DNA from: Flammeovirga sp. OC4
GTDB lineage: Bacteria; Bacteroidota; Bacteroidia; Cytophagales; Flammeovirgaceae
Reading direction: 5' to 3'
Length of the DNA: 64,000 bases
Assembly (NCBI RefSeq): GCF_000812565.1
Contig: NZ_JTAM01000060.1
Span: 1 to 64,000, forward strand
Position numbers and translations under genes: made by a program. Position 1 is the first letter of the stretch, and each line of letters begins with the position of its first letter. Shown here in pieces: positions 56,401 to 64,000 of this stretch. The notes under the pieces were generated by a model that did not search any database, was not told where the DNA came from, and saw nothing but the letters and a program-made list of their open reading frames with translations.

Positions 56401-56485
56401 TACCCTTGATCACCTCTTGTGCGAACAGAGTGTTAGTGGTCAGTACTACTATGAGTACTGACACTAATAATTTTATTCTTTGCAT
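53459..56485 (-). CDS. susC: SusC/RagA-family TonB-dependent outer-membrane transporter
   Basis: This 1008-residue protein has a signal peptide ending near LFAQ, then a carboxypeptidase-regulatory-like domain (about 25-100, VKDEMGESLPGVNVLIKG). The signature VIGYGTAKKSDLTSSISSVD follows, then the plug (with VVDGMPVGDNINFLNQDDI and ILKDASATAIYGTRGSNGV) and the barrel to the C-terminal ...FLIGINANF. It imports oligosaccharides with the adjacent SusD. It is the second gene of the operon, 15 bases after the surface lipoprotein gene, which is unusual because SusC is commonly first. Confidence 0.95.
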   Translation of the reverse strand: MQRIKLLVSVLIVVLTTNTLFAQEVIKGIVKDEMGESLPGVNVLIKGTTYGSTTDFDGEFTLTVEEGAVLVFSYIGYQQKEITVGSLRFFDVSLEVSAEELEELVVIGYGTAKKSDLTSSISSVDAEDLQTNTTNNALQSLQGKAAGVQITNSTGNPGSAPSIIIRGMTTINGSNPLFVVDGMPVGDNINFLNQDDIASMEILKDASATAIYGTRGSNGVVLITTKKGKEGPMKFNFKATMGLQQMQKPQMAGAEEYEMVYKANRLNDGIQPGWNPLSDLSEGTDWWDEVVNDFAVTENYNLGFQGGAEKVQYSGSVSYYKQNSQFDAGYYDRITARFNTIYKVNEKVSFGVDFAPRVESWENSPNALQSAMTMDPTTPVYRPEEEWDDNPYNNYQRSYNSQVWNPAGVVSRAKDNNNSKAIGGLLNSYLTYDLAQGLQFKTQYGINGHYQQTNAFTPEFFIDNFEQSEISSIYRTSRLNYSWNWTNTVNYSKEFGKHSINALGGFTMEKFVSDWSQAGRTNVPSNDPNFHYVSAGIGDQFGSGNAEIATLVSFLGRFQYNYDSKYYLTASLRADGSSKFPTNQQFGVFPSVSASWRVSEEDFLKNSETLSNLKIRAGWGQVGNQSISNSAFLSLIGYADYTFNGERVPGTALKSVGNNNLRWETVEDFNLGVDVGFFDDRLTFVADIFRKTSHDMLMQKDNPLYLGYPNTNSRLWANIGSMQSQGFEFTVNWRETKGDLTYNIGLNLTQVESKALELVEGAPYLDGSLAGIPITRTEEGRPVSLFYGHRMDGIFQTWEEVYSYTNENGQLMQPNARPGDIRFVDLNGDGVIDGDDQTFIGNPAPKIMLGLNLGLEYKGFDITANFYGKFGHDVFNTTKFNYMSGTKDQNVWAGTYNSAWHGPGTSNTHPRLSMGDPNQNYNTISSFYVEDGSYLRLQLLQVGYTLPKKVTGDNRVRVSLSAQNLFTISNYSGLDPETASAGSATAYGIDYLSYPVPRTFLIGINANF

Positions 56486-56500
56486 GATTCTTAGCTTGTC

Positions 56501-57928
56501 TTAGTTGATTAGATAGAATTGAGATTTTTTCAGATGGGAATCAAACACATATCTATATTTCCCTGATGTAGAAATAGTCATGTTGGATGGGTCTTCTCCA
56601 CCACCCTGAACGTTGTAGATAGGGTTTGTACCACTGTTCCATTTCCAGTATCCTTTAGGGTACCACCATCCCCAAGGATGATAAGAACATAAGAACGGTG
56701 CAATTGTATTTCCTGCGGTGAGGTTCATCTCAACTGACCAACGATATTTATTTTCAGCATCTCTAGTCATTTTGGCCCCTTGTCTTGGTGTCCAATCATC
56801 ATAACCAGGAATGTTTCTACCAATCACCATCAACTCTATGGCAAAACTTCCATAATCTTCTGTCATGTGCGTTCCCATCGGATCTTCCTCTGTTGGAGTG
56901 TACTTATCCACTTGATAAGTCATCTCTTGAATATTGATGGTGATATCGTAATACCCCACTTCTGGAAGTACTATTGGTAAAGAAGATAAAGTACCATTTT
57001 CATCCATCATAAGGCTACCTGTATGATCTGGGTCCACTCCATAAGCATAAGGTGCAAATGAATTTTGAGGAGCGAACCTCAATTCAGTATTTTCTTTTTC
57101 TGCGTAATAAGCCACTTGATACGTATAGTCCATTGGTTTGTTCATCAACATAGGACGGCCCAATATGGCTTGTCTGAATTGTGCCTCATTAGAGAAGTCC
57201 ACAAGGTACATCGATGGGAAGTTTGGAGTTTCCTGTACTTCCAAAGTCCCTTCTGCTATCACTGTGTTTTCTCCATGATCCATCACTGTAATGGTGATTG
57301 GGTGTACACCAATTCTATTACCTACTAAGATCTCTTTGTTATACACATATGATTTAGGGTCTTCAAAATCTGAAATTTGTTCGGCATAGAAATCTCCAAT
57401 TTCAATATCAATTGAAGCCAGTGACATATTATCAGCCACTTCAAAATACAAATTCAAAGAAGCTGTACTAGAACCAATCAGTACATTTTCTTGAGGAGGT
57501 GTCACTGTAAATTCTGGAGGTGTGAAATCAGCATCCATCGTTACAAGTACCTCTGTTTCTGTCATTCTGTTCCCTAGATCATAAACTTGTATGGCAATAG
57601 GATATGCCATTCCAGTTAGTGTATCTTTTGAGAAGATTTCATAGAATAAATCATATTCATAAACGACAGTATCTTTACCACTAAGAATAATATCTTTGTT
57701 TAAAAAGAGACCTTCGTTCTCTAAATGAATACGGTCTAGCCCATCGTTATCCTTAATTAAACCTTCTAGCTTAATTGTCGCTCCTGGCTCAATCTTTATA
57801 TGAGTTTCGTTCATTTCAATTTCAGGAGCCATCCCATCCACATCTTCAAAAGTAGTGTCATTTTTGTTACATGACATTGCTAGAAAAAGTGAACTCAGAA
57901 AAATTAATTTGGTAAATAAATTTCTCAT
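56501..57928 (-). CDS. Surface lipoprotein, probable glycan-binding protein at the operon head
   Basis: This 475-residue lipoprotein has lipobox AMSC (Cys20). Two Ig-like sandwiches follow (about 30-130, with IKLEGLIKDNDGLDRI; and about 135-230, with FTVTPPQENVLIG). The C-terminal half (about 235-475) is aromatic-rich (FLCSYHPWGWWYPKGYWKW, residues about 420-438), a likely sugar-binding platform. The role is inferred from position, lipid anchor and aromatic cluster. The N-terminal part resembles DUF4625-type domains. It precedes SusC, so in transcription it is the first gene of the second locus. Distal SGBP-like genes usually follow SusD instead. Confidence 0.75.
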   Translation of the reverse strand: MRNLFTKLIFLSSLFLAMSCNKNDTTFEDVDGMAPEIEMNETHIKIEPGATIKLEGLIKDNDGLDRIHLENEGLFLNKDIILSGKDTVVYEYDLFYEIFSKDTLTGMAYPIAIQVYDLGNRMTETEVLVTMDADFTPPEFTVTPPQENVLIGSSTASLNLYFEVADNMSLASIDIEIGDFYAEQISDFEDPKSYVYNKEILVGNRIGVHPITITVMDHGENTVIAEGTLEVQETPNFPSMYLVDFSNEAQFRQAILGRPMLMNKPMDYTYQVAYYAEKENTELRFAPQNSFAPYAYGVDPDHTGSLMMDENGTLSSLPIVLPEVGYYDITINIQEMTYQVDKYTPTEEDPMGTHMTEDYGSFAIELMVIGRNIPGYDDWTPRQGAKMTRDAENKYRWSVEMNLTAGNTIAPFLCSYHPWGWWYPKGYWKWNSGTNPIYNVQGGGEDPSNMTISTSGKYRYVFDSHLKKSQFYLIN

Positions 57929-58656
57929 TTCATTTCATCATTAGATGTTTAAAAAAAATTTTGATTGTCAATTTGTCTCTACTTGCTCAATTATTAGTTC
58001 TTATCAGGTTGATTTATTTTGATTAGAATTCGAACAATTTTAAATAATAATAGTCTTCAGTTTTATGTTATACTATTCTTTGGTTTGATAGATCTTATAC
58101 CCCTGATAAAAGTCATAAAACTCTATCAAACATAAGACTTGTATACACCAAGCTTGTAGAATTCAGAAATAAACAATTTATTGAAAGTACTACTGCAGTA
58201 TTCATACTTGTACTAAATAGCAATTCATTCCTACTTACCTTTTCCATTTTTGTATAATCGAACTATATTCTTTAGTAATAATTTGATATAGAGTAGAATA
58301 AAATTCTCTCTTGTAATTTCTAAATCGATCATTCTTAGAAGTTTTAAAAGAATTTGGTTGATTATAAAATATGCAAAGGCTTTGTAGTTCAGTCTATGTA
58401 CTTGCCTTTATTAGTATACTCACAAATGTACATCATACATTTATCAATAATAATGGTCGAAAGTACAATTTTATGGACAAAAAAAGCATCAGATTTATAG
58501 GGATGTTTTTGTCCATATTTATTACCCAATAAACTAAATTTTCATTACGCCTAAAACGGTATTTTCAATTCCTCGGTCTATAGTTTCATATAAAAATTAC
58601 CCAACAAAAAAGCCCACAACATTAGCTGCGGGCTTTCACTACACTATACTATTTTG
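57929..58656. other. Intergenic region upstream of the second SusC/D operon
   Basis: The 728 bases contain the IMPase-gene terminator (58609-58636) and the promoter region of the second operon. Apart from that I see no ORF, RNA gene or repeat; the sequence is strongly AT-rich. Confidence 0.5.
58609..58636 (-). terminator. Intrinsic terminator of the sulfatase-IMPase unit
   Basis: A seven-base stem AAAGCCC/GGGCTTT (58609-58615 and 58630-58636) with extra inner pairs is followed on the minus strand by TTTTTTG, 20 bases past the stop codon at 58657. Confidence 0.85.
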
Positions 58657-59454
58657 CTAAAAATAGTTTCTTACCAAATCTGAAAATGTCTTATAATTTG
58701 AAGAGTTTGCTGCTATAATTTCTTTACCAAACAAGTAGTTATCTTCTCCTTGGAAATCTGTTACCATACCTCCTGCTTCTTGAACCAGAAGAGTTCCTGC
58801 TGCCACATCCCATGGGTTGAGATTATATTCATAAAAACAATCAAAACGACCTGCAGCAAGATAGGCAAGATCAATTGCCGCCGCCCCCATTCTTCTTATT
58901 CCATGGGTATTTTTCATCAATACTTCCAGTAGCTCCATATAAGGACGTATTCTAGTAAAATCAGTTTGAGGAAACCCAGTCGCTACTAAACTTTCTTCTA
59001 CTGTTTTTGCATTAGACACCTTCAAAGGAACACCATCTAAAAATGCTCCACCTCCTCTGTAAGCATAAAAACACTCTTTACTATTTGGTTCATAGACCAC
59101 CCCAACCTTTGTTTCTTTTTCATAAATCAACGCTACACTTACCCCAAATAAGGAAACATCATGTACAAAGTTGGCAGTACCATCTAAGGGGTCAATCACC
59201 CAATTCCATCCTTCAACATTTGCCTCACCTGTTCCTTCCTCTGCTATAAACCCTGCTTCAGGAAATAATACTGAAAGCTTTTCAACTAGCATTTCTTCAG
59301 CCCTCCGATCTACATATGAAACTAAATCGTTCTTTCCTTTCTGTTCTACGTCAGAATAGTTAAAGTTCTTCTTTTCGGTCACTATAAATTGTCCCACTTC
59401 TTTGGTGATTGCAATGGTACAATGACATATTTTAGCGAAGTCTTTTGGTTTCAT
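58657..59454 (-). CDS. Inositol-monophosphatase-family phosphatase (SuhB-like)
   Basis: This 265-residue cytoplasmic Mg-dependent phosphatase shows the family metal motifs: Glu72/Glu73 in GFIAEEGTGE, Asp88 and Asp91 in WVIDPLDGTANF, and Asp216 in NPWDVAAG. Substrates of the family include inositol phosphates, fructose 1,6-bisphosphate and 3-phosphoadenosine 5-phosphate (CysQ). The motifs here fit the inositol monophosphatase branch better than CysQ. The gene lies 42 bases behind a sulfatase gene and shares its terminator, so it may handle a sugar phosphate or recycle a nucleotide linked to sulfate use. That link is only positional. Confidence 0.9.
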   Translation of the reverse strand: MKPKDFAKICHCTIAITKEVGQFIVTEKKNFNYSDVEQKGKNDLVSYVDRRAEEMLVEKLSVLFPEAGFIAEEGTGEANVEGWNWVIDPLDGTANFVHDVSLFGVSVALIYEKETKVGVVYEPNSKECFYAYRGGGAFLDGVPLKVSNAKTVEESLVATGFPQTDFTRIRPYMELLEVLMKNTHGIRRMGAAAIDLAYLAAGRFDCFYEYNLNPWDVAAGTLLVQEAGGMVTDFQGEDNYLFGKEIIAANSSNYKTFSDLVRNYF

Positions 59455-59496
59455 TCTTTTCTAAATTTGAAGTTCTTATGATCACTCTGCTGAAAA

Positions 59497-61056
59497 TTAT
59501 CTCAAATGATTCACTTTTAAATTTTCCAATAAGTCTTTTAGATCTAGCGCTTTTTCTAACTCAATGCTATATAAATTGATGGTTTCTGCAGGATCACTTT
59601 CTAAATCAAAAAGCTCATACCCTTCTATTTTTCTTTCAGCAAATGATTTACCCCAAGTATGTTCGGGATGCAATTCTATCAATTTCCATTTTCCTTTACG
59701 AATCGCCAACCCAGGTTTTAAACCTGTTGCTTCTTCGATAAGAATTTCAGCACCTTTTTGATCCTCTCCTTTTAGTGTATTCCATAAGTTTCTGCTATCT
59801 GGAGCACTGTTTGGAGGTAAATCCATGTTAAGCATCCCGGCCAAAGATGCTATCAAATCAGTCTGACTAAACAATGCATCACTCACTCCTGACTTGATCA
59901 CACTAGGCCAACTCACTATAAATGGTACTCTCGTTCCTCCTTCAGTAATTCGGTATTTTCCTCCTGCATAAATACCCGAAGCATCATGCCCTCTATCTAC
60001 CTCCTCCAACATATCTACACAACCGTCTTTATAACCACCGTCTTCATAAACAGGGCCATTGTCACTAGAAAAGATCACCATTGTGTTGTCTTCAATTCCT
60101 AAGTCCTTTAACGTTTTCATTACTTCACCCACACACCAATCCAACTGTACCATATTATCACCTCTGTAACCTAATGAAGTACTTCCTCGAAATCTAGGGT
60201 GTGGTATTCGGGGTGCATGAATATCACTTGTTGTAAAACTGAGAAAAAATGGTTTCTCATGATTGTCCTTGATAAAATTCATGGCTTTAGAAAGTAAATC
60301 CATTGCCATATTTTCATCACTCCATAAAGCACTTTTTCCTCCTCTCATATACCCAATCCTTCCCACTCCATTAATTACGGAACAACTATGCTGACGGTCA
60401 CCTTCATAAAGTGTTACTGCTTCAGGGTTTTGAATTGCATCAGGATAAATCGTACCAGGAACATTTTTAGGAATACGTTTCCAATAAGAGACTGTAAGTG
60501 GATCATCGGCAGAAAGATTAACAACATTTCCATCTTCAACATACACACATGGTACCCTATCGTTCGTAGCTGGAATAATAAATGAATAGTCGAAGCCTAA
60601 AGAGTTAGGTGTCCCGTTGATCTCTTTATTCCAATCTATAGTTCCGTTTCCAAGACCTAAATGCCACTTGCCTACAATGCCTGTTTTATAACCTGCATCT
60701 TGAAATAAGTTAGCAAGCGTATACTGATTCGTTTTGATAAGCATTTTGGAATCTCCTTGCAAAATAGATGCTTCTGGATTTCTGAAAGCCAATTCTCCTG
60801 TAAATAAAGAATACCTAGAGGGAGAACAAGTAGCCGCAGCAGAATGTACGTCTGTAAACTGAATACCCCTTTTAGCCAATTGATCAATATTTGGAGTTGG
60901 AATCAATTCTGATCCATACACACCTACATCACCAAATCCAACATCATCGGTATAAATCATAATGACATTGGGTGTCTCTGTAACTTTTGAACATGCTGAA
61001 AAGTAAGTAGTAAGTAGTGTAATCAGTATATAAAAATTGGTCTTGAAAATGTTCAT
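59497..61056 (-). CDS. S1-family sulfatase lipoprotein
   Basis: The protein has 519 residues from the ATG at 61056; the open frame continues upstream for 44 codons without a credible signal and was rejected. The lipobox is FSAC (Cys22). The metal motif is NVIMIYTDDVGFGDVG; the activation motif CSPSR has Cys77; then GYKTGIVGKWHLGLG and NTMVIFSSDNGPVYEDGGY. The C-terminus GYELFDLESDPAETINLYS is typical. The enzyme resembles arylsulfatase A-like family S1 members in the DDVGFGD and KWHLGLG phrases. It is the first gene of a two-gene unit with the IMPase homologue and is divergent from the AraC regulator, which may control it. Confidence 0.92.
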   Translation of the reverse strand: MNIFKTNFYILITLLTTYFSACSKVTETPNVIMIYTDDVGFGDVGVYGSELIPTPNIDQLAKRGIQFTDVHSAAATCSPSRYSLFTGELAFRNPEASILQGDSKMLIKTNQYTLANLFQDAGYKTGIVGKWHLGLGNGTIDWNKEINGTPNSLGFDYSFIIPATNDRVPCVYVEDGNVVNLSADDPLTVSYWKRIPKNVPGTIYPDAIQNPEAVTLYEGDRQHSCSVINGVGRIGYMRGGKSALWSDENMAMDLLSKAMNFIKDNHEKPFFLSFTTSDIHAPRIPHPRFRGSTSLGYRGDNMVQLDWCVGEVMKTLKDLGIEDNTMVIFSSDNGPVYEDGGYKDGCVDMLEEVDRGHDASGIYAGGKYRITEGGTRVPFIVSWPSVIKSGVSDALFSQTDLIASLAGMLNMDLPPNSAPDSRNLWNTLKGEDQKGAEILIEEATGLKPGLAIRKGKWKLIELHPEHTWGKSFAERKIEGYELFDLESDPAETINLYSIELEKALDLKDLLENLKVNHLR

Positions 61057-61588
61057 TTCAACTAAAGTTTTATTGACTATTGTACTCACTTTTATAATTA
61101 TCAAATGCCTAAAAAAGGTGATATTATAATTGTGTTTACAACAAATTAAAGAATTAATACGCTCACATAAAATGGAGAATTGAATCAAAAAATAGAGATT
61201 TTTAGAGTGTCTTATATATCTAAAATAGTAGTGCTTATTTCACTCTATTTATTTAACATTTTTAATGATAGTATATAATATCTTTGGTTGTTAATGAAGT
61301 GGTTAAGTTATGATAGATGCCTTATAATTAATTATATTTGCTAATAGATCCACTAATCTATTTTTTAGTTTGTTTGTAGTATGACCACTCAGAGGTTCAC
61401 CTTAAACTGTAACTGATCGAAGTCCATTGACATCGCTTATTGATTACTAGAAACCAATATTTACTTAACCGATAAATTATTATAATACTACCTGCCTTTT
61501 AGGTGAATAATTACAAAAGCATAACTAACAAAAGTAGGGGATCATTTTTTATAAATAGATATTGATTAAGACTAAACTTAGATCTGAA
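61057..61588. other. Divergent promoter region between sulfatase and AraC regulator
   Basis: The 532 AT-rich bases must hold both promoters. I see no ORF, no RNA gene and no clear direct repeat that would mark the AraC binding site. Confidence 0.5.
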
Positions 61589-62491
61589 ATGAAAAAGAAA
61601 CCAAAAGGATTTGAAGGAGAGATAAATATTAACTACAGTGATGATATGATTAATCTTTTACAAAAGAAGCCCTTTTTCAACTCCATTTTTATTACTGATA
61701 TTGGTTATTACCCAAAAGCATTATATCACTTCCGAAAAAGAGATCAAGGAGCTGATGAGTGTATTTTAATTTACAATATTTCTGGAAAAGGTGTTGTCTC
61801 ATTCAAAGGGAAAGAGCATACATTAACTTCCAATGAAGCGATCATAATCCCAAAGGGTGTGGCACATTCATATCAGAGTGATGAAAATGACCCTTGGACC
61901 ATTTTTTGGATACATTTTTCGGGAAATGAAATTCACATCTTCAGCGACATTATAGGAGAAAAGATCGCCTTTGATAATGAGTCAAACAGCAAATACAAAG
62001 ATCGTATTAAGATGTTTGACGAAATAATCTATGTATTAGAATCAGGTATGTCTAATGACAATATTGAATATGCGAATATGATTTTTGGTCACCTGATTTC
62101 TTCATTCAAATATACCAAACAGTTTAATCTAACTGAAGCGAAAAGACACAACCGAATCATTAGCAGAACGTTAGAGTATTTTAATAATCATATTAATTCA
62201 ACTGTCAATATTGCTGATCTAGCAGAGCTCAATGAAATTTCAGTTTCCCACTTCACCCGTGAGTTCAAAAAACATCTTAATAAAACCCCTCTAGCTTATT
62301 TCAATGAATTGAAAATTGACAAGTCGTGTGAAAAACTGAAGTTCACCAACCTTAGTGTTAGAGATATTGCATACAGTTTAGGTTTTGAAGATCAATTTTA
62401 TTTCAGCCGTCAATTCAAAAAAATAAAAGGAATGTCACCAATCAAATACCGTAATGAAGTGACTTCTTCTCCAATTGAAAATATGGCTTAA
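61589..62491 (+). CDS. AraC-family transcriptional regulator
   Basis: The protein has 300 residues from the ATG at 61589; a TTG nine codons upstream is unlikely. The N-terminal half is a cupin sensor (about 40-110, with VVSFKGKEHTLTSNEAIIIPKGVAHSYQSDENDPWTIFWIHFSGNE in part), as in AraC sugar sensors. The C-terminal about 100 residues form the two helix-turn-helix motifs: VNIADLAELNEISVSHFTREFKKHLNKTPLAYF and LSVRDIAYSLGFEDQFYFSRQFKKIKGMSPIKYR. The cupin suggests it responds to a sugar released by the neighbouring enzymes. It is the only transcription factor in the window and lies between two sulfatase genes. Confidence 0.92.
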   Translation: MKKKPKGFEGEININYSDDMINLLQKKPFFNSIFITDIGYYPKALYHFRKRDQGADECILIYNISGKGVVSFKGKEHTLTSNEAIIIPKGVAHSYQSDENDPWTIFWIHFSGNEIHIFSDIIGEKIAFDNESNSKYKDRIKMFDEIIYVLESGMSNDNIEYANMIFGHLISSFKYTKQFNLTEAKRHNRIISRTLEYFNNHINSTVNIADLAELNEISVSHFTREFKKHLNKTPLAYFNELKIDKSCEKLKFTNLSVRDIAYSLGFEDQFYFSRQFKKIKGMSPIKYRNEVTSSPIENMA

Positions 62492-62581
62492 TTAACCACA
62501 TCTAGAAAAAGATAAACTTAAAAGTTATTACTCCACTTAATTCAAAAATATAGAATCGAAAACACAATACTTTTTATGTAA

Positions 62582-62614
62582 AAAACTTCTTATGAATAAC
62601 ATAAGAAGTTTTTG
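62582..62614. terminator. Bidirectional terminator between AraC gene and sulfatase gene
   Basis: Perfect 14-base arms AAAAACTTCTTATG/CATAAGAAGTTTTT (62582-62595 and 62601-62614) enclose a five-base loop between convergent genes, giving U-rich tails on both strands. Confidence 0.85.
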
Positions 62615-62667
62615 CTTACAAAATATATATGAAATGAATAATTTAAAGCTTAATTACTCTACCATAA

Positions 62668-64000
62668 TTACCAGTGATATTGATAATATAATGCTTCATC
62701 AAAGCATAAATACTTATAAATATCAATACTTTCAACCACTAAACTGTTGTTTTTCTTTTGACTTATGACATCAATATCCTCTGAAAAAGTCAATGCTTTT
62801 TCTTTCGGATAGTAGATAATTTCTTGTAGTGTCTGATGTACTAAATAAGGATTCTGATGATGCAGATATCTTTGTAATACTTTTTTAGACTCATCAGAAT
62901 TTGTAACTTTATAAAGTATAGAAGCTATTACAATTCTTGATGGAGCAAAAGTATCTGAAAGTGCTTCCTGAACTTTATTTTTATTTGAAACTATTACTTC
63001 TTGTGTTTGAGCAGATATTCCTAAAGCAGCCCAATATCTCACGATTGGGTCTTTACTTTGAAGTCCTTCCAGTTGTTTTGGTAATGCTTCAACACCTTCT
63101 CCTGCTAATTTTGCCATTGTATAAACGGATTCAAAATCATACTCATCTGTATTCTTGTAGTCATATGCCGTTGTTGTTTTTGCTAATGAATCCAATACAT
63201 ATTCTGGTAAGAAATGAGCGTCCTTCATAGAAAGTAATTTTTGATCTAAAGCATTACTTAACCGCTCCAATGTTTTTACATATTTTGGATCATCAGCCAA
63301 ATTGTTTGTTTGCCAAGTATCCGTTTTTAAATCATAAAGTAATTCTTGAGGTCTCTTTTCGAAAGGTTCACTTTGTACTTTGTTTAATGTCCCTTCTTCC
63401 TCGTAAGAACGTATCAACTGACGACTAGTGCTGTAATCAAAATACTTTTGCCAGCTATATTCCGGTTTGTTTGGGTAAAATACTCTTGTATAATAATAAC
63501 GACCATCAGAAACCGAACGTGTCAAATTAATCGACTCTCCAGATCTGTCTACCGATGAAAAGGCATACTGCTGTGGTTGTGGTTTTTCACCTAAAAATGG
63601 CTGCCCAGTCATATACTCAGGAGCATCGATCCCTGCCAATGCTAAAACCGTAGGTCCTAAATCCTCAAAAGTAACTGTTTGGCTTGTCGCTTTTTTATTC
63701 TTAAACGGATTAAGGTGTTTGTATGCCTTGGGAATAATCACTGCCATAGGTACTTGATGTCCTAATGCTGATCCAAAAGATTTTGAACGTAATGATCCTC
63801 CTCCGTGATCAGCATATACAAAGATGATGGTAGACGCTAGAAGATCATCATTACGCAAATGATTCATAAGTGTATCCACTTCGTTATCCGTCTTCTTTAA
63901 GGCATTATAAGTACGTGCCAATTCTTTACGTAACTCTGGTGTATCCTTATAAAAATCTGGAATAATAATATCAGCATCGGCAACTATTTCATGATCTTCC
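62668..64000 (-). CDS. Sulfatase, C-terminal part, with HEAT-like repeats (5-prime end outside window)
   Basis: The frame is open to the right edge of the window, where it continues upstream of a TTG at 63921 as ...EDHEIVADADIIIPDFYKDT. At least 443 residues are present. The sulfatase C-terminal metal segment is VYADHGGGSL (Asp-His-Gly), followed by TFEDLGPTVLALAGI, a common end-of-domain phrase. The CxPSR motif and signal peptide lie beyond the window. The last about 150 residues (ALPKQLEGLQSKDPIVRYWAALGISAQ...) look like HEAT repeats, an unusual addition. It fits Bacteroidota sulfatases with a HEAT-repeat tail, sometimes found beside polysaccharide loci. It is convergent with the AraC gene. 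Confidence 0.85.
   Translation of the reverse strand, partial: EDHEIVADADIIIPDFYKDTPELRKELARTYNALKKTDNEVDTLMNHLRNDDLLASTIIFVYADHGGGSLRSKSFGSALGHQVPMAVIIPKAYKHLNPFKNKKATSQTVTFEDLGPTVLALAGIDAPEYMTGQPFLGEKPQPQQYAFSSVDRSGESINLTRSVSDGRYYYTRVFYPNKPEYSWQKYFDYSTSRQLIRSYEEEGTLNKVQSEPFEKRPQELLYDLKTDTWQTNNLADDPKYVKTLERLSNALDQKLLSMKDAHFLPEYVLDSLAKTTTAYDYKNTDEYDFESVYTMAKLAGEGVEALPKQLEGLQSKDPIVRYWAALGISAQTQEVIVSNKNKVQEALSDTFAPSRIVIASILYKVTNSDESKKVLQRYLHHQNPYLVHQTLQEIIYYPKEKALTFSEDIDVISQKKNNSLVVESIDIYKYLCFDEALYYQYHW

Noticed and set aside
61057-61188. Longer N-terminus of the sulfatase at 59497-61056
   Set aside because: The upstream 44 codons form no signal peptide, and the ATG at 61056 starts a clear lipoprotein signal.
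1-64000. CRISPR array, tRNA, rRNA or prophage
   Set aside because: I saw no regularly spaced direct repeats with unique spacers, no tRNA-like cloverleaf, no rRNA stretches and no phage structural genes. The repeats present are scattered single copies or inverted pairs.

Overview
The window is AT-rich DNA from a marine polysaccharide-degrading member of the Bacteroidota, most like a Cytophagales genus such as Flammeovirga. The genus is an inference. The phylum is supported by two SusC/SusD pairs, several type IX secretion (T9SS) C-terminal sorting domains, lipoproteins with Cys lipoboxes, and start codons without Shine-Dalgarno sequences. Four S1-family sulfatases (one cut by the window edge) sit among glycoside hydrolases. 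Together they point to sulfated, probably algal, galactan-type glycans as substrate.

Layout. At 0-2.6 kb, a cupin-like lipoprotein and a YghZ-type aldo/keto reductase stand alone with their own terminators. At 2.7-15 kb, read leftward, is a first SusC/SusD operon. It holds SusC, SusD, a Big2-type surface lipoprotein, and two related secreted beta-sandwich proteins, the larger with six cadherin-like repeats and a sorting domain. Hairpins separate its last cistrons. At 15.4-21.4 kb lie a truncated glycoside hydrolase tail and a tandemly duplicated two-gene module. Each module pairs a sulfatase-modifying-factor-like protein that lacks the enzyme's cysteine pair with a T9SS cargo carrying four glycine-rich repeats. 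At 22-35.4 kb are an 807-residue secreted protein of unknown family, a GH29 fucosidase, two GH82 (iota-carrageenase)-like beta-helix proteins, a GH2 enzyme and a sulfatase. Terminators divide most of these into single-gene units. At 36.2-38.4 kb is a rightward TonB-dependent receptor that is not of SusC type.

A second locus fills 38.5-58 kb, read leftward, in two transcription units. The first is surface lipoprotein, SusC, SusD, GH30, GH30 and a FucP-like sugar importer. The second is a cytoplasmic DUF5107-TPR protein, a GH2 enzyme, a sulfatase and an SGNH hydrolase. At 58.6-64 kb are a sulfatase plus inositol-monophosphatase-family pair, a divergent AraC regulator, and the C-terminal part of another sulfatase with HEAT-like repeats.

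Working model (inference). Surface lipoproteins and SusC/D import oligosaccharides. Sulfatases, GH29, GH2, GH30 and GH82-like enzymes trim them outside or in the periplasm. The FucP-like permease then delivers small sugars to the cytoplasmic DUF5107-TPR protein. Cargo with sorting domains would be displayed on or released from the cell surface.

The observations most worth following up are: the GH82-like pair, in which the position expected to hold the general base is Gly; the duplicated SUMF1-like/GGN-repeat module; the 807-residue orphan; a terminator-like hairpin just ahead of the cadherin-repeat gene; a dispersed intergenic repeat family; and a REPIN-like inverted repeat pair.
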